Origin: Guyparkeria hydrothermalis
Lineage (GTDB): Bacteria > Pseudomonadota > Gammaproteobacteria > Halothiobacillales > Halothiobacillaceae
Assembly (NCBI RefSeq): GCF_023555375.1
Contig: NZ_JAJSEE010000003.1
Location: 186,001 to 250,000 of the forward strand
Length of the DNA: 64,000 nt
Direction: 5' to 3'
Shown: positions 52,876 through 61,945 of the stretch, piece by piece
Numbering within the stretch: the stretch's first letter is position 1
Layout of the letters: the number at the start of each line of letters is the position of its first letter
Translations under genes and position numbers: made by a program
Notes under the pieces: model-generated
The model's database searches: none
Told to the model about the DNA's origin: nothing
The model's input: the letters and a program-made list of their open reading frames with translations, nothing else

Positions 52876-53691
52876 ATGACAACCAAACTCGCATCCCCCG
52901 GCGCCCCGGTCACCTTCAACCAGGAGACCACCCACGATCTCGAGCTGACCGTGCGGGATCTCAAGCTCTGGTACGGCGACAAGCAGGCGTTGCACGGCAT
53001 CGACCTGGACGTCTACCAGAACAACATCACCGCGCTGATCGGGCCGTCGGGCTGCGGCAAGTCGACCTTCCTGCGCTGCCTGAATCGCATGAACGACCTG
53101 ATCCCGTCGGTGCGCGCCGAGGGCGAGATCATGATGGAGGGCAAGAACGTGCTCTCCAAACAGGTCGACGAGGTCGCCCTGCGCAAGAAGGTGGGCATGG
53201 TGTTCCAGAAGCCTAACCCGTTCCCGAAGAGCATCTACGAGAACATCGCCTACGCGCCGCGCATGCACGACATCGTCTCCAAGGGCAGTGAGCAGGACGA
53301 ACTGGTCGAGCGTTCCCTGAGGGCCGCCGGCCTGTGGGACGAGGTCAAGGACCAGCTCGACAAGCCGGGCACCTCGCTTTCCGGCGGTCAGCAGCAGCGT
53401 CTGTGCATCGCGCGGACGATTGCCGTGCAGCCCTCCGTGATCCTGATGGACGAGCCCACCTCCGCGCTCGACCCGATCTCGACGGCCACGATCGAGGAGC
53501 TGATGCACGAGCTGAAGCAGGACTTCACCATCGTGGTGGTCACCCACAACATGCAGCAGGCCGCGCGCGTCGCCGACTACACCGCCTTCTTCCACCTCGG
53601 CAAGGTGATCGAGTATAACGACACCGCGACCATGTTCTCCACGCCGGAGAAGCAGCAGACCGAGGACTACATCACGGGACGCTACGGCTGA
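52876..53691 (+). CDS. pstB: Phosphate ABC transporter ATP-binding protein PstB
   Basis: 271-aa ATPase. Walker [20 protein letters not shown] (PstB-specific), Q-loop [20 protein letters not shown], signature [15 protein letters not shown], Walker [15 protein letters not shown], switch [19 protein letters not shown]. Last gene of the pst operon; no phoU follows, and fbp converges from the other strand. Confidence 0.96.
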   Translation: MTTKLASPGAPVTFNQETTHDLELTVRDLKLWYGDKQALHGIDLDVYQNNITALIGPSGCGKSTFLRCLNRMNDLIPSVRAEGEIMMEGKNVLSKQVDEVALRKKVGMVFQKPNPFPKSIYENIAYAPRMHDIVSKGSEQDELVERSLRAAGLWDEVKDQLDKPGTSLSGGQQQRLCIARTIAVQPSVILMDEPTSALDPISTATIEELMHELKQDFTIVVVTHNMQQAARVADYTAFFHLGKVIEYNDTATMFSTPEKQQTEDYITGRYG

Positions 53692-53697
53692 CGAGAC

Positions 53698-53764
53698 GTC
53701 AGAAAGCAGAAGGAAGAAGTCAGAGGGGTGCGGTGCGCACGCTGTCTGACCCCTGACTTCTGAT
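53698..53764. repeat. GAAGTCAGA-type repeat with inverted copy downstream of pstB
   Basis: AGAAGTCAGAGGGGT near 53717-53731 faces ACCCCTGACTTCT near 53750-53762, giving a hairpin-forming pair. The 18-bp stretch at 53707-53724 is identical to the one upstream of pstS. Confidence 0.72.
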
Positions 53765-53784
53765 TTCTTTGCTCTCCCCAAGAA

Positions 53785-53817
53785 AAAGCCCCGCGAGTCG
53801 ATGACCCGCGGGGCTTT
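53785..53817. terminator. Bidirectional terminator between pstB and fbp
   Basis: Perfect 11-bp stem (AAAGCCCCGCG / CGCGGGGCTTT) with an 11-nt loop. T-rich flanks on both strands (TTTCTT on plus; TTTTTCTT on minus) serve the convergent pstB and fbp genes. Confidence 0.9.
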
Positions 53818-53843
53818 CTTGTATCCGAACTGTCCGGAAGGCC

Positions 53844-54848
53844 TTAGCCTTCCTTGTGGTAGTCCCAGATGCGCTGGACTTCGTTCTTGGAGCCCAGGAT
53901 GACCGGCACGCGCTGGTGCAGCTTTTCCGGCTCGATGGTCATGATCCGGTCCGGGCCGGTGATCGACAGGCCACCGGCCTGCTCGACGATCATGGACATC
54001 GGGTTCGCCTCGTACATCAGGCGCAGCTTGCCGCCGCGCTCGCGGTGCTTGCTGTCGATCGGGTACATGAACACGCCGCCGCGGACCAGGATGCGGTGTA
54101 CTTCGGCGACCATCGAGGCGACCCAGCGCATGTTGAAGTCCTTGTCGCGCTCGCCTTCCTTGCCGGCCAGGCACTCGTCGACGTAGCGCTTCACCGGCGC
54201 GTCCCAGAAACGCATGTTCGACATGTTGATGGCGAACTCGGCGGTGTCTTCCGGGATGGTCATGTTCGGGTGGGTCAGCTTGAACTCGCCGACCGAGCGG
54301 TCGAGCGTGAAGCCGTCGACGCCGTCACCGATGGTCAGGACCAGGATGGTGGACGGGCCGTAGGTGACGTAACCGGCGGCGACCTGCTCGGTGCCCGGCT
54401 GCATGAAGTCTTCCTCGGTCGGGTTCTCCTTGCCGGTGGGGGCCTTGAGGACCGAGAAGATGGTGCCGACGGTGACGTTGACGTCGATGTTCGACGAACC
54501 GTCCAGCGGGTCGTAGGTGCACAGGTACGGGCCGCGGTGCTTGCCGGCCGGCAGGTCGTAGACCTCGTCCATTTCCTCGGAGGCCAGGCCGGCGACGTGG
54601 CCGCCCTCGGTGAGGATGTCGGTGAACTCGTCGTTGGAGATGATGTCGAGCTTCTTCTGGGTCTCGCCCTGGACGTTCTCGGTCTCAGCCGAGCCCAGCA
54701 GGCCGATGAGGTTGCCGCGGCCGACCTGGTCGGCGATCAGCTTGCAGCCGGCGGCCACGTCGCTGATCAGGCCGACGAAGTCGGCATCGACGCGACCCTG
54801 GCGCTGGTGTTCGGCCAGGTACTGCGAAAGTCGCTTGGCATCAGACAT
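53844..54848 (-). CDS. fbp: Fructose-1,6-bisphosphatase, class I
   Basis: 334-aa cytosolic enzyme of gluconeogenesis and the Calvin cycle. Metal/substrate motifs: [12 protein letters not shown]-type N-terminal loop, [20 protein letters not shown] (central metal site), [20 protein letters not shown], and [20 protein letters not shown] at the sugar-phosphate site. The ATG at 54848 gives the normal class I length; an in-frame ATG at 54935 adds 29 residues absent from the family. It also supplies fructose-6-phosphate for sucrose synthesis. Confidence 0.95.
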   Translation of the reverse strand: MSDAKRLSQYLAEHQRQGRVDADFVGLISDVAAGCKLIADQVGRGNLIGLLGSAETENVQGETQKKLDIISNDEFTDILTEGGHVAGLASEEMDEVYDLPAGKHRGPYLCTYDPLDGSSNIDVNVTVGTIFSVLKAPTGKENPTEEDFMQPGTEQVAAGYVTYGPSTILVLTIGDGVDGFTLDRSVGEFKLTHPNMTIPEDTAEFAINMSNMRFWDAPVKRYVDECLAGKEGERDKDFNMRWVASMVAEVHRILVRGGVFMYPIDSKHRERGGKLRLMYEANPMSMIVEQAGGLSITGPDRIMTIEPEKLHQRVPVILGSKNEVQRIWDYHKEG

Positions 54849-55132
54849 GGAAAAATCCTCTGTGTCAGTCGAATGGGTAAACGGGATATCGGAGACAGGA
54901 AGTCTTTGAATGGTTGGGAAGAACGTCCCAGGCATTCAGAGCCGCCCTGCGACAAAAATCGGCGCCTATAGTAACCGATCGCCGGCGGCAACCGAACCAC
55001 GGCCGCCGAGCGGCGCCGGCATGCGGTTGTCGGGCGGCTGCAGGGTGAGGTCAAAATGGGTATGCTTGTCGGCGCTACTGCTCGGGCGGCGCACGCCGCC
55101 CCGCTGAACCCACGGACCCGGAGTCATCGGTC

Positions 55133-55840
55133 TTGGACGATCAGGACATCAAAACCGTCCGCGCCCCCCGCACCATCGAGCGCTCGCTCGGCCGGCTGTT
55201 CGAGGCCCGCAGCCACGTCTGGCTGATCCCCGATGACGATCCCGACTTCCAGGGCCAGGTCCAGGTGGTGGGCAACGAGCCCGAGGCCCGTCGGCTGGTG
55301 CTCGACTGCCCCGACCCGGTGGTGCTGCGCCACGTGCTGCACGCCAAGCGGGTGCGCCTGCAGGCGGTGATCGATGGTCTCCTGAACTGGTTCTACTCCA
55401 CCGATCTGGTCACCCGGGAAGAGGGCGGCGACTGCTACCTCGCCATCGGCTACCCCGAGGTGATGCAGCGCCTGCAGCGCCGCGCGGCATTCCGCATCGA
55501 CCTGCCGCCGGACGTGCCGGGCACGCTCGCCTTCTGCACCCCCGGGCGGCGGGCCGTGACCTCGGGTCACGTGGTCAACCTGTCGGCGACCGGCTGTGCC
55601 GTGAGCGTGGTGGGTGACAAGGACCCGAACCTGAAGCCCGGCGACGAGGTGCCCGCCGCCCGCCTGAAGGTGGGGGACGGCATCGACGTGCGCCTGGAAT
55701 TCATCGTGCGCAACCGTCGCCCCGGCGTGGGCAAGAGCATGGTCTACGGCCTGGAGTTCGCTGCGCTGCCGCCGCGCGACAGCCAGCTAATCGACCGCGA
55801 GGTGATGCGCCTGCAGCGCCTGCGCCTCACCAGGGGCTGA
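55133..55840 (+). CDS. PilZ-domain (YcgR-like) c-di-GMP effector
   Basis: 235-aa protein with an N-terminal YcgR-like domain (residues ~20-120) and a C-terminal PilZ domain. The PilZ c-di-GMP signature is complete: RRAAFRIDLP (RxxxR) and NLSATGCAVSV (N/DxSxxG). In enterobacteria YcgR brakes flagellar motors; here, with type IV pili but no flagellar genes in view, it may act on twitching. The start is TTG 55133 with GGAG nine bases upstream. Confidence 0.88.
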   Translation: MDDQDIKTVRAPRTIERSLGRLFEARSHVWLIPDDDPDFQGQVQVVGNEPEARRLVLDCPDPVVLRHVLHAKRVRLQAVIDGLLNWFYSTDLVTREEGGDCYLAIGYPEVMQRLQRRAAFRIDLPPDVPGTLAFCTPGRRAVTSGHVVNLSATGCAVSVVGDKDPNLKPGDEVPAARLKVGDGIDVRLEFIVRNRRPGVGKSMVYGLEFAALPPRDSQLIDREVMRLQRLRLTRG

Positions 55841-55853
55841 GCCCCGCCAAACC

Positions 55854-56159
55854 TCACGTCCGCAACAGGCCGTTGTCGCCGGTGCCGAACGGGTTGGGCA
55901 CGTAGCCGTCGGCGGCCTCGTCGTTGTCCCAGCGTTCCTCGTCGATCAGATAGCGGAACGCGTACTCGCCGCCCTGCGGCAGGCTGACCGTGGTCCGGTA
56001 GCTGCCGTCGCGCTGGCGCTTGAGCGGTAACGTTTCATCGCCCCAGCCGTTGAAATCGCCACGCACCTCGACGCGGTGTTTCTCGCCATCGTTCGGCCGA
56101 TAGCTGAACGTGACGCGACACTCCGGGCGCACCTTTAGCGGCTTTTTCGTGATCGCCAT
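55854..56159 (-). CDS. Stand-alone CBM48/isoamylase early-set domain protein
   Basis: 101-aa protein consisting essentially of one E-set domain: VTFSYRPNDGEKHRVEVRGD, FNGWGDETLPLKRQRDGSYR and the AFRYLIDEERWDNDEAAD turn. Such domains bind glycogen-like α-glucans next to branching enzymes or AMPK β, but no partner domain is present. A GGAGGT ribosome-binding site seven bases upstream fixes the ATG at 56159. Function unknown. Confidence 0.87.
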   Translation of the reverse strand: MAITKKPLKVRPECRVTFSYRPNDGEKHRVEVRGDFNGWGDETLPLKRQRDGSYRTTVSLPQGGEYAFRYLIDEERWDNDEAADGYVPNPFGTGDNGLLRT

Positions 56160-56302
56160 GACCTGACCTCCGCTGGTGGGTGGGCGTGCATGCCCGACCC
56201 GTTTCATTTAGGCGACGCCGGGGTGTTTGGCAACCCGGCCAAGTGCCTGTTTACGCGTTGGTCTTGACGGTTGTGTGACGGAAGGTGGGGCGGGTGGCCG
56301 GA

Positions 56303-56659
56303 TCAGCGGCTGAGGTTCTTCTCGAGCACGCGCATCAGTCGTCCCTCGCTGACCAGTCCGGCGGTGACGAAGGCCAGCAGCAGGAGCACCAGCAGCCCCA
56401 CGGCCAGGAACAGCATCGGCGCGGTCACGGCGAGCAGGGCCTGGGTGGCCGAATCGAGGTTGCCGCTCTGCATCAGCTCGAGCACGTGCAGCGGGTTGAC
56501 CAGGATGGGGCGCTGGAAAAAGGCCCAGACGTAGAAGCCGACGGTCATCGCACCCAGCAGCAGGGCAATCACCGGCCAGATGCGGATCAGCCGGCGGCGT
56601 CGCGAGATGATCTGGCGCATCTCGCGCTGCATGTCGTTGGCGGACGGTTTCTTGGCCAT
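56303..56659 (-). CDS. Small inner membrane protein, two helices
   Basis: 118-aa protein with a basic N terminus (REMRQIISRRRRLIR) and two hydrophobic segments (IWPVIALLLGAMTVGFYVW; APMLFLAVGLLVLLLLAFVT). I do not recognise the family. It starts 5 bp after the moaD stop on the same strand, so the two are probably cotranscribed. Confidence 0.72.
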   Translation of the reverse strand: MAKKPSANDMQREMRQIISRRRRLIRIWPVIALLLGAMTVGFYVWAFFQRPILVNPLHVLELMQSGNLDSATQALLAVTAPMLFLAVGLLVLLLLAFVTAGLVSEGRLMRVLEKNLSR

Positions 56660-56664
56660 GGCGT

Positions 56665-56892
56665 TCAGCCTCCGGTCACCGGTGGGAAGAAGGCGACCTC
56701 GTCGCCATCCGCGAGCGGGTGGTCGAGGTCGACGTACTCGTGGTTGACGGCCGCCAGGGTGTTGCTGGGGCGCTCGATGTCGGTAACCCGCCGCCAGGCC
56801 TCGGCCACAGTGGCCGGGGTCTCGTCGAGGCGGGTCTCGTCAAAGCCGATGCGCTCGCGCAGGCTGGCAAACAGGCGGACGGTGATGCTCAT
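56665..56892 (-). CDS. moaD: MoaD-like molybdopterin synthase small subunit
   Basis: 75-aa ubiquitin-like sulfur carrier. It begins ITVRLFASLRERIG, has LAAVNHEYVDLDHPLADGDE and ends FFPPVTGG, with the C-terminal Gly-Gly needed for adenylation and thiocarboxylation. MoaD donates sulfur to precursor Z in molybdopterin synthase; MoaE is not adjacent. The product would serve the hydroxylase at 24-26 kb. Confidence 0.92.
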   Translation of the reverse strand: MSITVRLFASLRERIGFDETRLDETPATVAEAWRRVTDIERPSNTLAAVNHEYVDLDHPLADGDEVAFFPPVTGG

Positions 56893-57097
56893 GGTCGGTC
56901 GATTCGCTGGCGGTGTATGTCGGCATTGCCGGCCGGTTCGATGCGTGGAGACGGCCGGTCTGACTGGACATATTGTCTGCTAAAGTCTGAGTCAATCCTA
57001 GTCCGGATTGTGGCCCGGATTGCGCCCCGAGCTACGTTAGCCAGCGGGGTTTCCGGGGTAACCGTGCCCGGCCAACGACACTCGAGGACGCCCCCGC

Positions 57098-59506
57098 ATG
57101 AAATGGATCAAGCGCATTGGCCTGCTGTTCGCCGCGATCGTCCTGGTCGCCATCCTGGCGATCACCGCCTTCGCCCTGACCTTCGATCCCAACGACTACA
57201 AGCCGCAGATCGCCGCCCAGGTGGAAAAGCAGACCGGGCGCAGCATCCAGTTCAACGGCGACCTGTCCGTGACGATCTTCCCCTGGCTGGGCGCGGCGAC
57301 CGAGGACGTGGTGCTGGCCAATGCCGAGGGATTCGAGCCCGAGTCGATGGTCACGGTCAAGCGTCTCGAGGCCCAGGCCGCGCTGCTGCCGTTGCTGCGC
57401 GGGGAATTCGAGATCGGCACCCTGCTGCTCGAGGACGCCGAGATCCACCTGACCCGCCACGAGGACGGGCGCAGCAACTGGGACGACCTGGTCGAGCGCT
57501 CCGCCGAGTCGGCCGAGACCGCGGGCGGCGAGCCGGACACGGTCGAGCCGCAGGACGGTGACGGCCCGGCGATGGTGCTTACCGTCGGCGGCGTGGACAT
57601 CCGCAACGCCACCCTGCACTGGCGCGACGAACAGGCGGGCCAGCAGCTGACCATCGACGGCCTGGACCTGACCACCGGCGAACTGGCCGACGGCGCGCCC
57701 ACCGACATCGAGCTGGTTTCCGGCTTCCGGCTGGCCATGCCCGACATGCCGCCGATGAGCGGCAGTGTCGATCTCACCACCCGTGCCCAGATCTGGCTCG
57801 ATCGCCAGGACATGCTGTTCGAGGGGCTCGATCTCAACCTCGTCGCCAGCCAGGAGGGCGAGACGGGCGGCGAGGCCGGTCTGCCCGAGCGCATCGAGGC
57901 CATGCTGCAGGTCGAGAAGGCCGACGTGCGCCTGGCGAAATCGCAGGCGCGGCTCGACGGCGTGGTGCTGGATCTCAACGGCAAGGCGGTTGGGCCGCTC
58001 ACCTATCTGGAAAGCCGTCTCGAGACCGTGCTCGAGGCCGACTGGGCCGCCGGGCGCTACGAGCTGCCGCGCCTCAGCATCGAGGCCGACCTCAAGGGGC
58101 TGCCGGAGATGAGCGAGACCCTGCAGGTCGCGGCGAGTGCCGCCCTGGCCGCGGACATGCAGGCCGGGACCGCGACCATCGACGACCTCGAACTGACCTC
58201 CGACCCGGTCGTGGCCAACGGTCGGCTCGACGTCAGCGGCCTCGACAGCGGTGAGCTGGTCGCCGCCGGCCCGATCGAGGTCGCGGCCTTCGATCCGCGC
58301 GTGCTCGCCGATCGGCTGGGGATCACCCTGCCCGAGATGCGCTCCGCCGAGGCCCTGCGCGAGGTCGCGCTCTCCGGCCATATCGACGTCACCCCGTCGC
58401 GGGCGATGCTCGACGACCTGCGGGTCACGCTCGACGGCAACGCACTGACCGGGCGTGCCGGCATCGACAACCTCGAGACCGGTCGCCTGTTCGCGCGCCT
58501 CGAGGGCGGTGAGCTCGACGTCAATCCCTACCTCGCCCCGAAGGCCGCGGGTGACAAGGCCCCGGGAGAGACGGACGGCGGCGAGTCGTCCGGTGGCAGT
58601 GGGTCGGGTCAGGCCGCGGCCAAGACCGCGGAGATCGACTTGCCGGTCGAGACCCTGCGCGGGCTCAACCTGGATGCCCGCCTGCAACTGGAAAGCCTGC
58701 GCTACGAGGACTATCGCCTGACCAGCCCGGTGGTGCACCTGACCGCCGCCGGCGGCCAGCTGCGACTGGCGGAGCTGGCCGCCAAGGCCTTCGACGGCTC
58801 GATCAACGCCAGCGGTGCGCTGGACGTGCGCGGCGAGGTGCCGAGCTACGCCGGCAAGGGGCGCGTGCAGGGCGTCGCGCTGCAGCCGCTGCTCACCGCG
58901 GTAATGGACGAGGATCGACTGCTTGGTCGCGGCGACGTCGCCTTCGACGTCACCACCCAGGGCAAGCGGGTCGACCAGCTCAAGGCGGGCCTGGACGGTA
59001 CCGCGGACATGGCCCTGCGCGACGGCAAGATCAAGGGCTTCGACATCGGCTACCTGCTGCGTCGGGCCCAGGCGCGCCTGGAGGGCAAGACCGAGCCGGA
59101 ACCCGAGGAGCTGTCCACCGACTTCACCTCGATCACCGGCACGGCCACCATCCGCAACGGCGTGGTGCGCAACGACGATCTTGCCGGCGCCTCGCCGCTG
59201 CTGCGGGTGGCCGGCAAGGGCGAGGTCGACCTGCCGCGCGAGCAGATCGACTACCAGGTCACCGCGACCGTCGTGAACACCGCCACCGGCCAGGGCGGCA
59301 AGGAGCTCGAGCGCCTCAAGCAGGTGCCGGTGCCGATTCGCATCCAGGGCAGCTTTGCCGATCCGTCCATCTCGCTCGACCTCGAGGCGCTGGCCCGCGA
59401 GGCGGCCAAGGGCGAGGTCAAGACTCGCGTCGAGGAAGAGATCGACAAGCGCCTCGGCGACGATGCCGCGCCGGTCAAGGAACTGCTCAAGGGCTTCGGC
59501 CTGTGA
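57098..59506 (+). CDS. AsmA family protein
   Basis: 802-aa protein with one N-terminal membrane anchor (LLFAAIVLVAILAITAFALT) and a long periplasmic β-groove region. The opening FDPNDYKPQIAAQVEKQTGR and the C-terminal AsmA-2 part (DVTTQGKRVDQLKAGLDGTA, FDIGYLLRRA, VDLPREQIDYQVTATVVNT) are characteristic. AsmA-like proteins are thought to move phospholipids between membranes. A low-complexity Gly/Ser linker lies near residues 490-510. Upstream gap of 205 bp to the divergent moaD. Confidence 0.92.
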   Translation: MKWIKRIGLLFAAIVLVAILAITAFALTFDPNDYKPQIAAQVEKQTGRSIQFNGDLSVTIFPWLGAATEDVVLANAEGFEPESMVTVKRLEAQAALLPLLRGEFEIGTLLLEDAEIHLTRHEDGRSNWDDLVERSAESAETAGGEPDTVEPQDGDGPAMVLTVGGVDIRNATLHWRDEQAGQQLTIDGLDLTTGELADGAPTDIELVSGFRLAMPDMPPMSGSVDLTTRAQIWLDRQDMLFEGLDLNLVASQEGETGGEAGLPERIEAMLQVEKADVRLAKSQARLDGVVLDLNGKAVGPLTYLESRLETVLEADWAAGRYELPRLSIEADLKGLPEMSETLQVAASAALAADMQAGTATIDDLELTSDPVVANGRLDVSGLDSGELVAAGPIEVAAFDPRVLADRLGITLPEMRSAEALREVALSGHIDVTPSRAMLDDLRVTLDGNALTGRAGIDNLETGRLFARLEGGELDVNPYLAPKAAGDKAPGETDGGESSGGSGSGQAAAKTAEIDLPVETLRGLNLDARLQLESLRYEDYRLTSPVVHLTAAGGQLRLAELAAKAFDGSINASGALDVRGEVPSYAGKGRVQGVALQPLLTAVMDEDRLLGRGDVAFDVTTQGKRVDQLKAGLDGTADMALRDGKIKGFDIGYLLRRAQARLEGKTEPEPEELSTDFTSITGTATIRNGVVRNDDLAGASPLLRVAGKGEVDLPREQIDYQVTATVVNTATGQGGKELERLKQVPVPIRIQGSFADPSISLDLEALAREAAKGEVKTRVEEEIDKRLGDDAAPVKELLKGFGL

Positions 59507-59558
59507 GTCGGGAGCGATCGCCTGCCACGCGACCGGGCAAACGGCCCCGCCGCGGACC

Positions 59559-60614
59559 GTGACGGCCCCGTTCGCCGAACGTCTGCTGGCCTGGTTCGAC
59601 GACCACGGTCGGCATGACCTGCCGTGGCAGCACCCGCGCACGCCCTACCGGGTGTGGGTCTCGGAGATCATGCTCCAGCAGACCCAGGTGGCCACGGTCA
59701 TCCCGTATTTCGAGCGTTTCATGGCGCGCTTCCCCGATATTGAGTCGCTCGCGGCGGCCGAGGCGGATGACGTGCTCTCGCTCTGGTCGGGACTGGGTTA
59801 CTACGCCCGTGCCCGCAACCTGCATGCCGCCGCGCGCCGCCTGGCGGAATCGGGCGTGCCCGAGACGGTCGACGGCTGGGCCGACCTGCCGGGCGTGGGC
59901 CCGTCCACCGCCGCGGCGATCGTCGCCCAGGCCTTCGATCGCCGTGCGGTGATCCTGGACGGCAACGTCAAGCGGGTGCTCGCGCGGCACGCCGCCATCG
60001 ACACCCCGCAGGAAACCGCCGCCACGCAGCGCAGGCTGTGGGCGCTGGCCGACGAGCACACCCCCGCGACCCGTGCCGCCGACTACACCCAGGCGATCAT
60101 GGACCTGGGCGCCACCGTCTGTCGCCGTGGCAAGCCACGCTGCGTTGTCTGCCCGGTCAGTGAGGACTGCGAGGCCCGACGACAGGATCGGCAGGGCGAG
60201 TTGCCCGTTCGCCGGCAACGCAAGCCCAAGCCGGTGCGCCGGCGCGTCTTGCTGTGGCTGGAGGACGGCGAGGGTCGGCTGTTGCTGGAAAAGCGCCCCG
60301 CCACCGGCATCTGGGGCGGGCTGGCCTGCCCGCCCATCGTCGAGCGGGCCGAGGATGCCGACGAGCGGATTGCCCGGCTGGGTCTGCATCGAGAGGGCGA
60401 GTGGCACCACCTGGGTTTCCTGCGCCACGTGTTCAGCCATTTCGAGCTGGACGCCGAGGTGCTGGGCGTGACGGTCGAGCACGGCGGCCTTGCCGAGGGG
60501 CAGGGCGAGTGGCATCGCCCGGAGCGGCTGGCGGATGCCCCGCCGGTCGGTCTGCCGGCCCCCGTCCAGCGCCTGATCCGCGAGCGGCGGCGCGCCTCGC
60601 TCGGTGATGGCTGA
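59559..60614 (+). CDS. mutY: A/G-specific adenine glycosylase MutY
   Basis: Removes A opposite 8-oxoguanine; 351 aa. The active-site helix is [20 protein letters not shown] (catalytic Glu). The helix-hairpin-helix [17 protein letters not shown] is followed by [13 protein letters not shown] with the catalytic Asp. The 4Fe-4S loop [17 protein letters not shown] has the Cx6Cx2Cx5C spacing. The C-terminal NUDT-like domain ([28 protein letters not shown]) is present. The start is GTG at 59559, leaving 52 bp after the asmA-like gene. yggX follows, a common pairing. Confidence 0.95.
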   Translation: MTAPFAERLLAWFDDHGRHDLPWQHPRTPYRVWVSEIMLQQTQVATVIPYFERFMARFPDIESLAAAEADDVLSLWSGLGYYARARNLHAAARRLAESGVPETVDGWADLPGVGPSTAAAIVAQAFDRRAVILDGNVKRVLARHAAIDTPQETAATQRRLWALADEHTPATRAADYTQAIMDLGATVCRRGKPRCVVCPVSEDCEARRQDRQGELPVRRQRKPKPVRRRVLLWLEDGEGRLLLEKRPATGIWGGLACPPIVERAEDADERIARLGLHREGEWHHLGFLRHVFSHFELDAEVLGVTVEHGGLAEGQGEWHRPERLADAPPVGLPAPVQRLIRERRRASLGDG

Positions 60615-60697
60615 CGACCCGGCCAACCTCAACGCCGGCGGCGGGGCACTGTTATCATCGCCGCACACCATGCATTCGAGCCGCGAACGAGGTTTTC

Positions 60698-60979
60698 ATG
60701 ACTGACCGCACCGTCTTCTGCCAGCGCCTGCAATGCGAGGCCGAGGCCCTGCCCAAGCCGCCGTACCCGGGGGAGCTGGGCGAGCGCATCTACAACAACA
60801 TCTCCAAGGCGGCCTGGCAGCAGTGGTTGGGCCACCAGACCATGCTGATCAACGAGTACCGCCTGACGCCGATCGACCCCAAGGCGCGCGAATTCCTGGT
60901 CCGCGAGATGGAGAAATTCCTGTTCGAGGGCAAGGAAGACAAGCCCGAGGACTACGTCCCGCCGAGCGAGGGCGAATAA
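60698..60979 (+). CDS. yggX: Fe(2+)-trafficking protein YggX
   Basis: 93-aa oxidative-stress protein that protects Fe-S clusters. It shows the family N terminus [20 protein letters not shown] with the redox-relevant cysteine, then [17 protein letters not shown] and [13 protein letters not shown]. The gene lies 83 bp after mutY, as in many gammaproteobacteria. Confidence 0.95.
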   Translation: MTDRTVFCQRLQCEAEALPKPPYPGELGERIYNNISKAAWQQWLGHQTMLINEYRLTPIDPKAREFLVREMEKFLFEGKEDKPEDYVPPSEGE

Positions 60980-61000
60980 GAGGGGCGCGCGACGCCCTCT

Positions 61001-61068
61001 GTAGGAGCGGCTTTAGCCGCGAATGCCAAGTGTCTGTCGCGACCTTTCGCGGCTAAAGCCGCTCCTAC
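61001..61068. repeat. REP-type inverted pair (BIME-like)
   Basis: GTAGGAGCGGCTTTAGCCGC with its extension (61001-61023) and a perfect 23-bp inverted copy (61046-61068) flank a 22-bp spacer. The GTAGGAGCGGCTT...CGCGA core is the widespread REP sequence mobilised by RAYT transposases in Pseudomonas, Halomonas and Xanthomonas. No RAYT gene lies in the window. It sits between yggX and the convergent nucleotidase gene. Confidence 0.9.
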
Positions 61069-61097
61069 GGAGCCTTGGGGCGAGGCTTTCGCCGTCG

Positions 61098-61835
61098 TTA
61101 TCGGCCGGCCAGAACCGCCGTCGCGGCCAGGAAATCATCCAGCGGCTCGAACGGCGCGGTGTCCATCGCCTCGCCGCGGCTGTTGGGCAGCGTGATCGCG
61201 CGCAGGTGGCGGATGCCGAAGTCCTCGGCGGCGGCCAGCGCCACCAGGTTGTCGTCGACCAGCAGGGTGCGATCGGGGTCGAAGTGCAACTGTTCGGCCA
61301 GTCGGTCCCAGAAGCGGGGCGACTCCTTGGCCGCCCCGATCTCGTGGGCGTTGAACAGGCGGTCGAGTCGCGTGGCGAGATCGACCCGCTCGAACTTGAG
61401 ATCGACGCTGGCCGGGTGGGCATTGGTCACCAGCACGCGCTGCTTGCCCGCTACGCCCAGGCGCTCGAGGAAATCGGGTACGCCGTGGCGGTAGCGGATG
61501 TGGTGGGCCAGCTCGCGCTTGAGGGCGACGAGATCGAGCTCGTTGCGGCAATCGGGCGCCAGCGCGCGGTGCCAGTCGTCCAGGCAGTACCAGGCCAGCT
61601 GGCCGCGCAGGCCCTCGAAACGGGCATTGAGGCGCGCCATCGCCTCGGGCTCGGCCAGCCCGCTCAGTTCGACGTAGCGCCGCGGGAAGTGCTCCTTCCA
61701 GAAGCGGGCGTCGAAGTCGAGGTCGAGCAGCGTGCCGTCCATGTCGAGCAGCACGGTGTCGATCTCGCTCCACGGCAGGGCGAGGGACGCAGGGGAGGCG
61801 GCCCGAGGTGTTGCACTCCAGGGTGTTTCGCTCAT
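61098..61835 (-). CDS. yrfG: HAD-family GMP/IMP nucleotidase (YrfG-like)
   Basis: 245-aa soluble hydrolase. HAD motifs: VLLDMDGTLLDLDFDARFWK (nucleophile DxDGT), VLVTNAHPASVDLKFERV (motif II, Thr), and the motif III-IV region with Lys in GAAKESPRFW and LLVDDNLVALAAAEDFGI. The FWKEHFP segment after motif I is typical of YrfG. The ATG at 61835 (MSETPW) gives the family length; an in-frame ATG at 61904 lies further upstream. Confidence 0.88.
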   Translation of the reverse strand: MSETPWSATPRAASPASLALPWSEIDTVLLDMDGTLLDLDFDARFWKEHFPRRYVELSGLAEPEAMARLNARFEGLRGQLAWYCLDDWHRALAPDCRNELDLVALKRELAHHIRYRHGVPDFLERLGVAGKQRVLVTNAHPASVDLKFERVDLATRLDRLFNAHEIGAAKESPRFWDRLAEQLHFDPDRTLLVDDNLVALAAAEDFGIRHLRAITLPNSRGEAMDTAPFEPLDDFLAATAVLAGR

Positions 61836-61945
61836 GGGTGTCGGCTTCGAACAATTGGATGGGACCGGCTGGCGGCCGGTCCCGGAGTCTACCAGTAGAG
61901 ACAATCGCGCCGGGGCGGCGGTTCCGGCGGTGGAGGGGAATCAGG

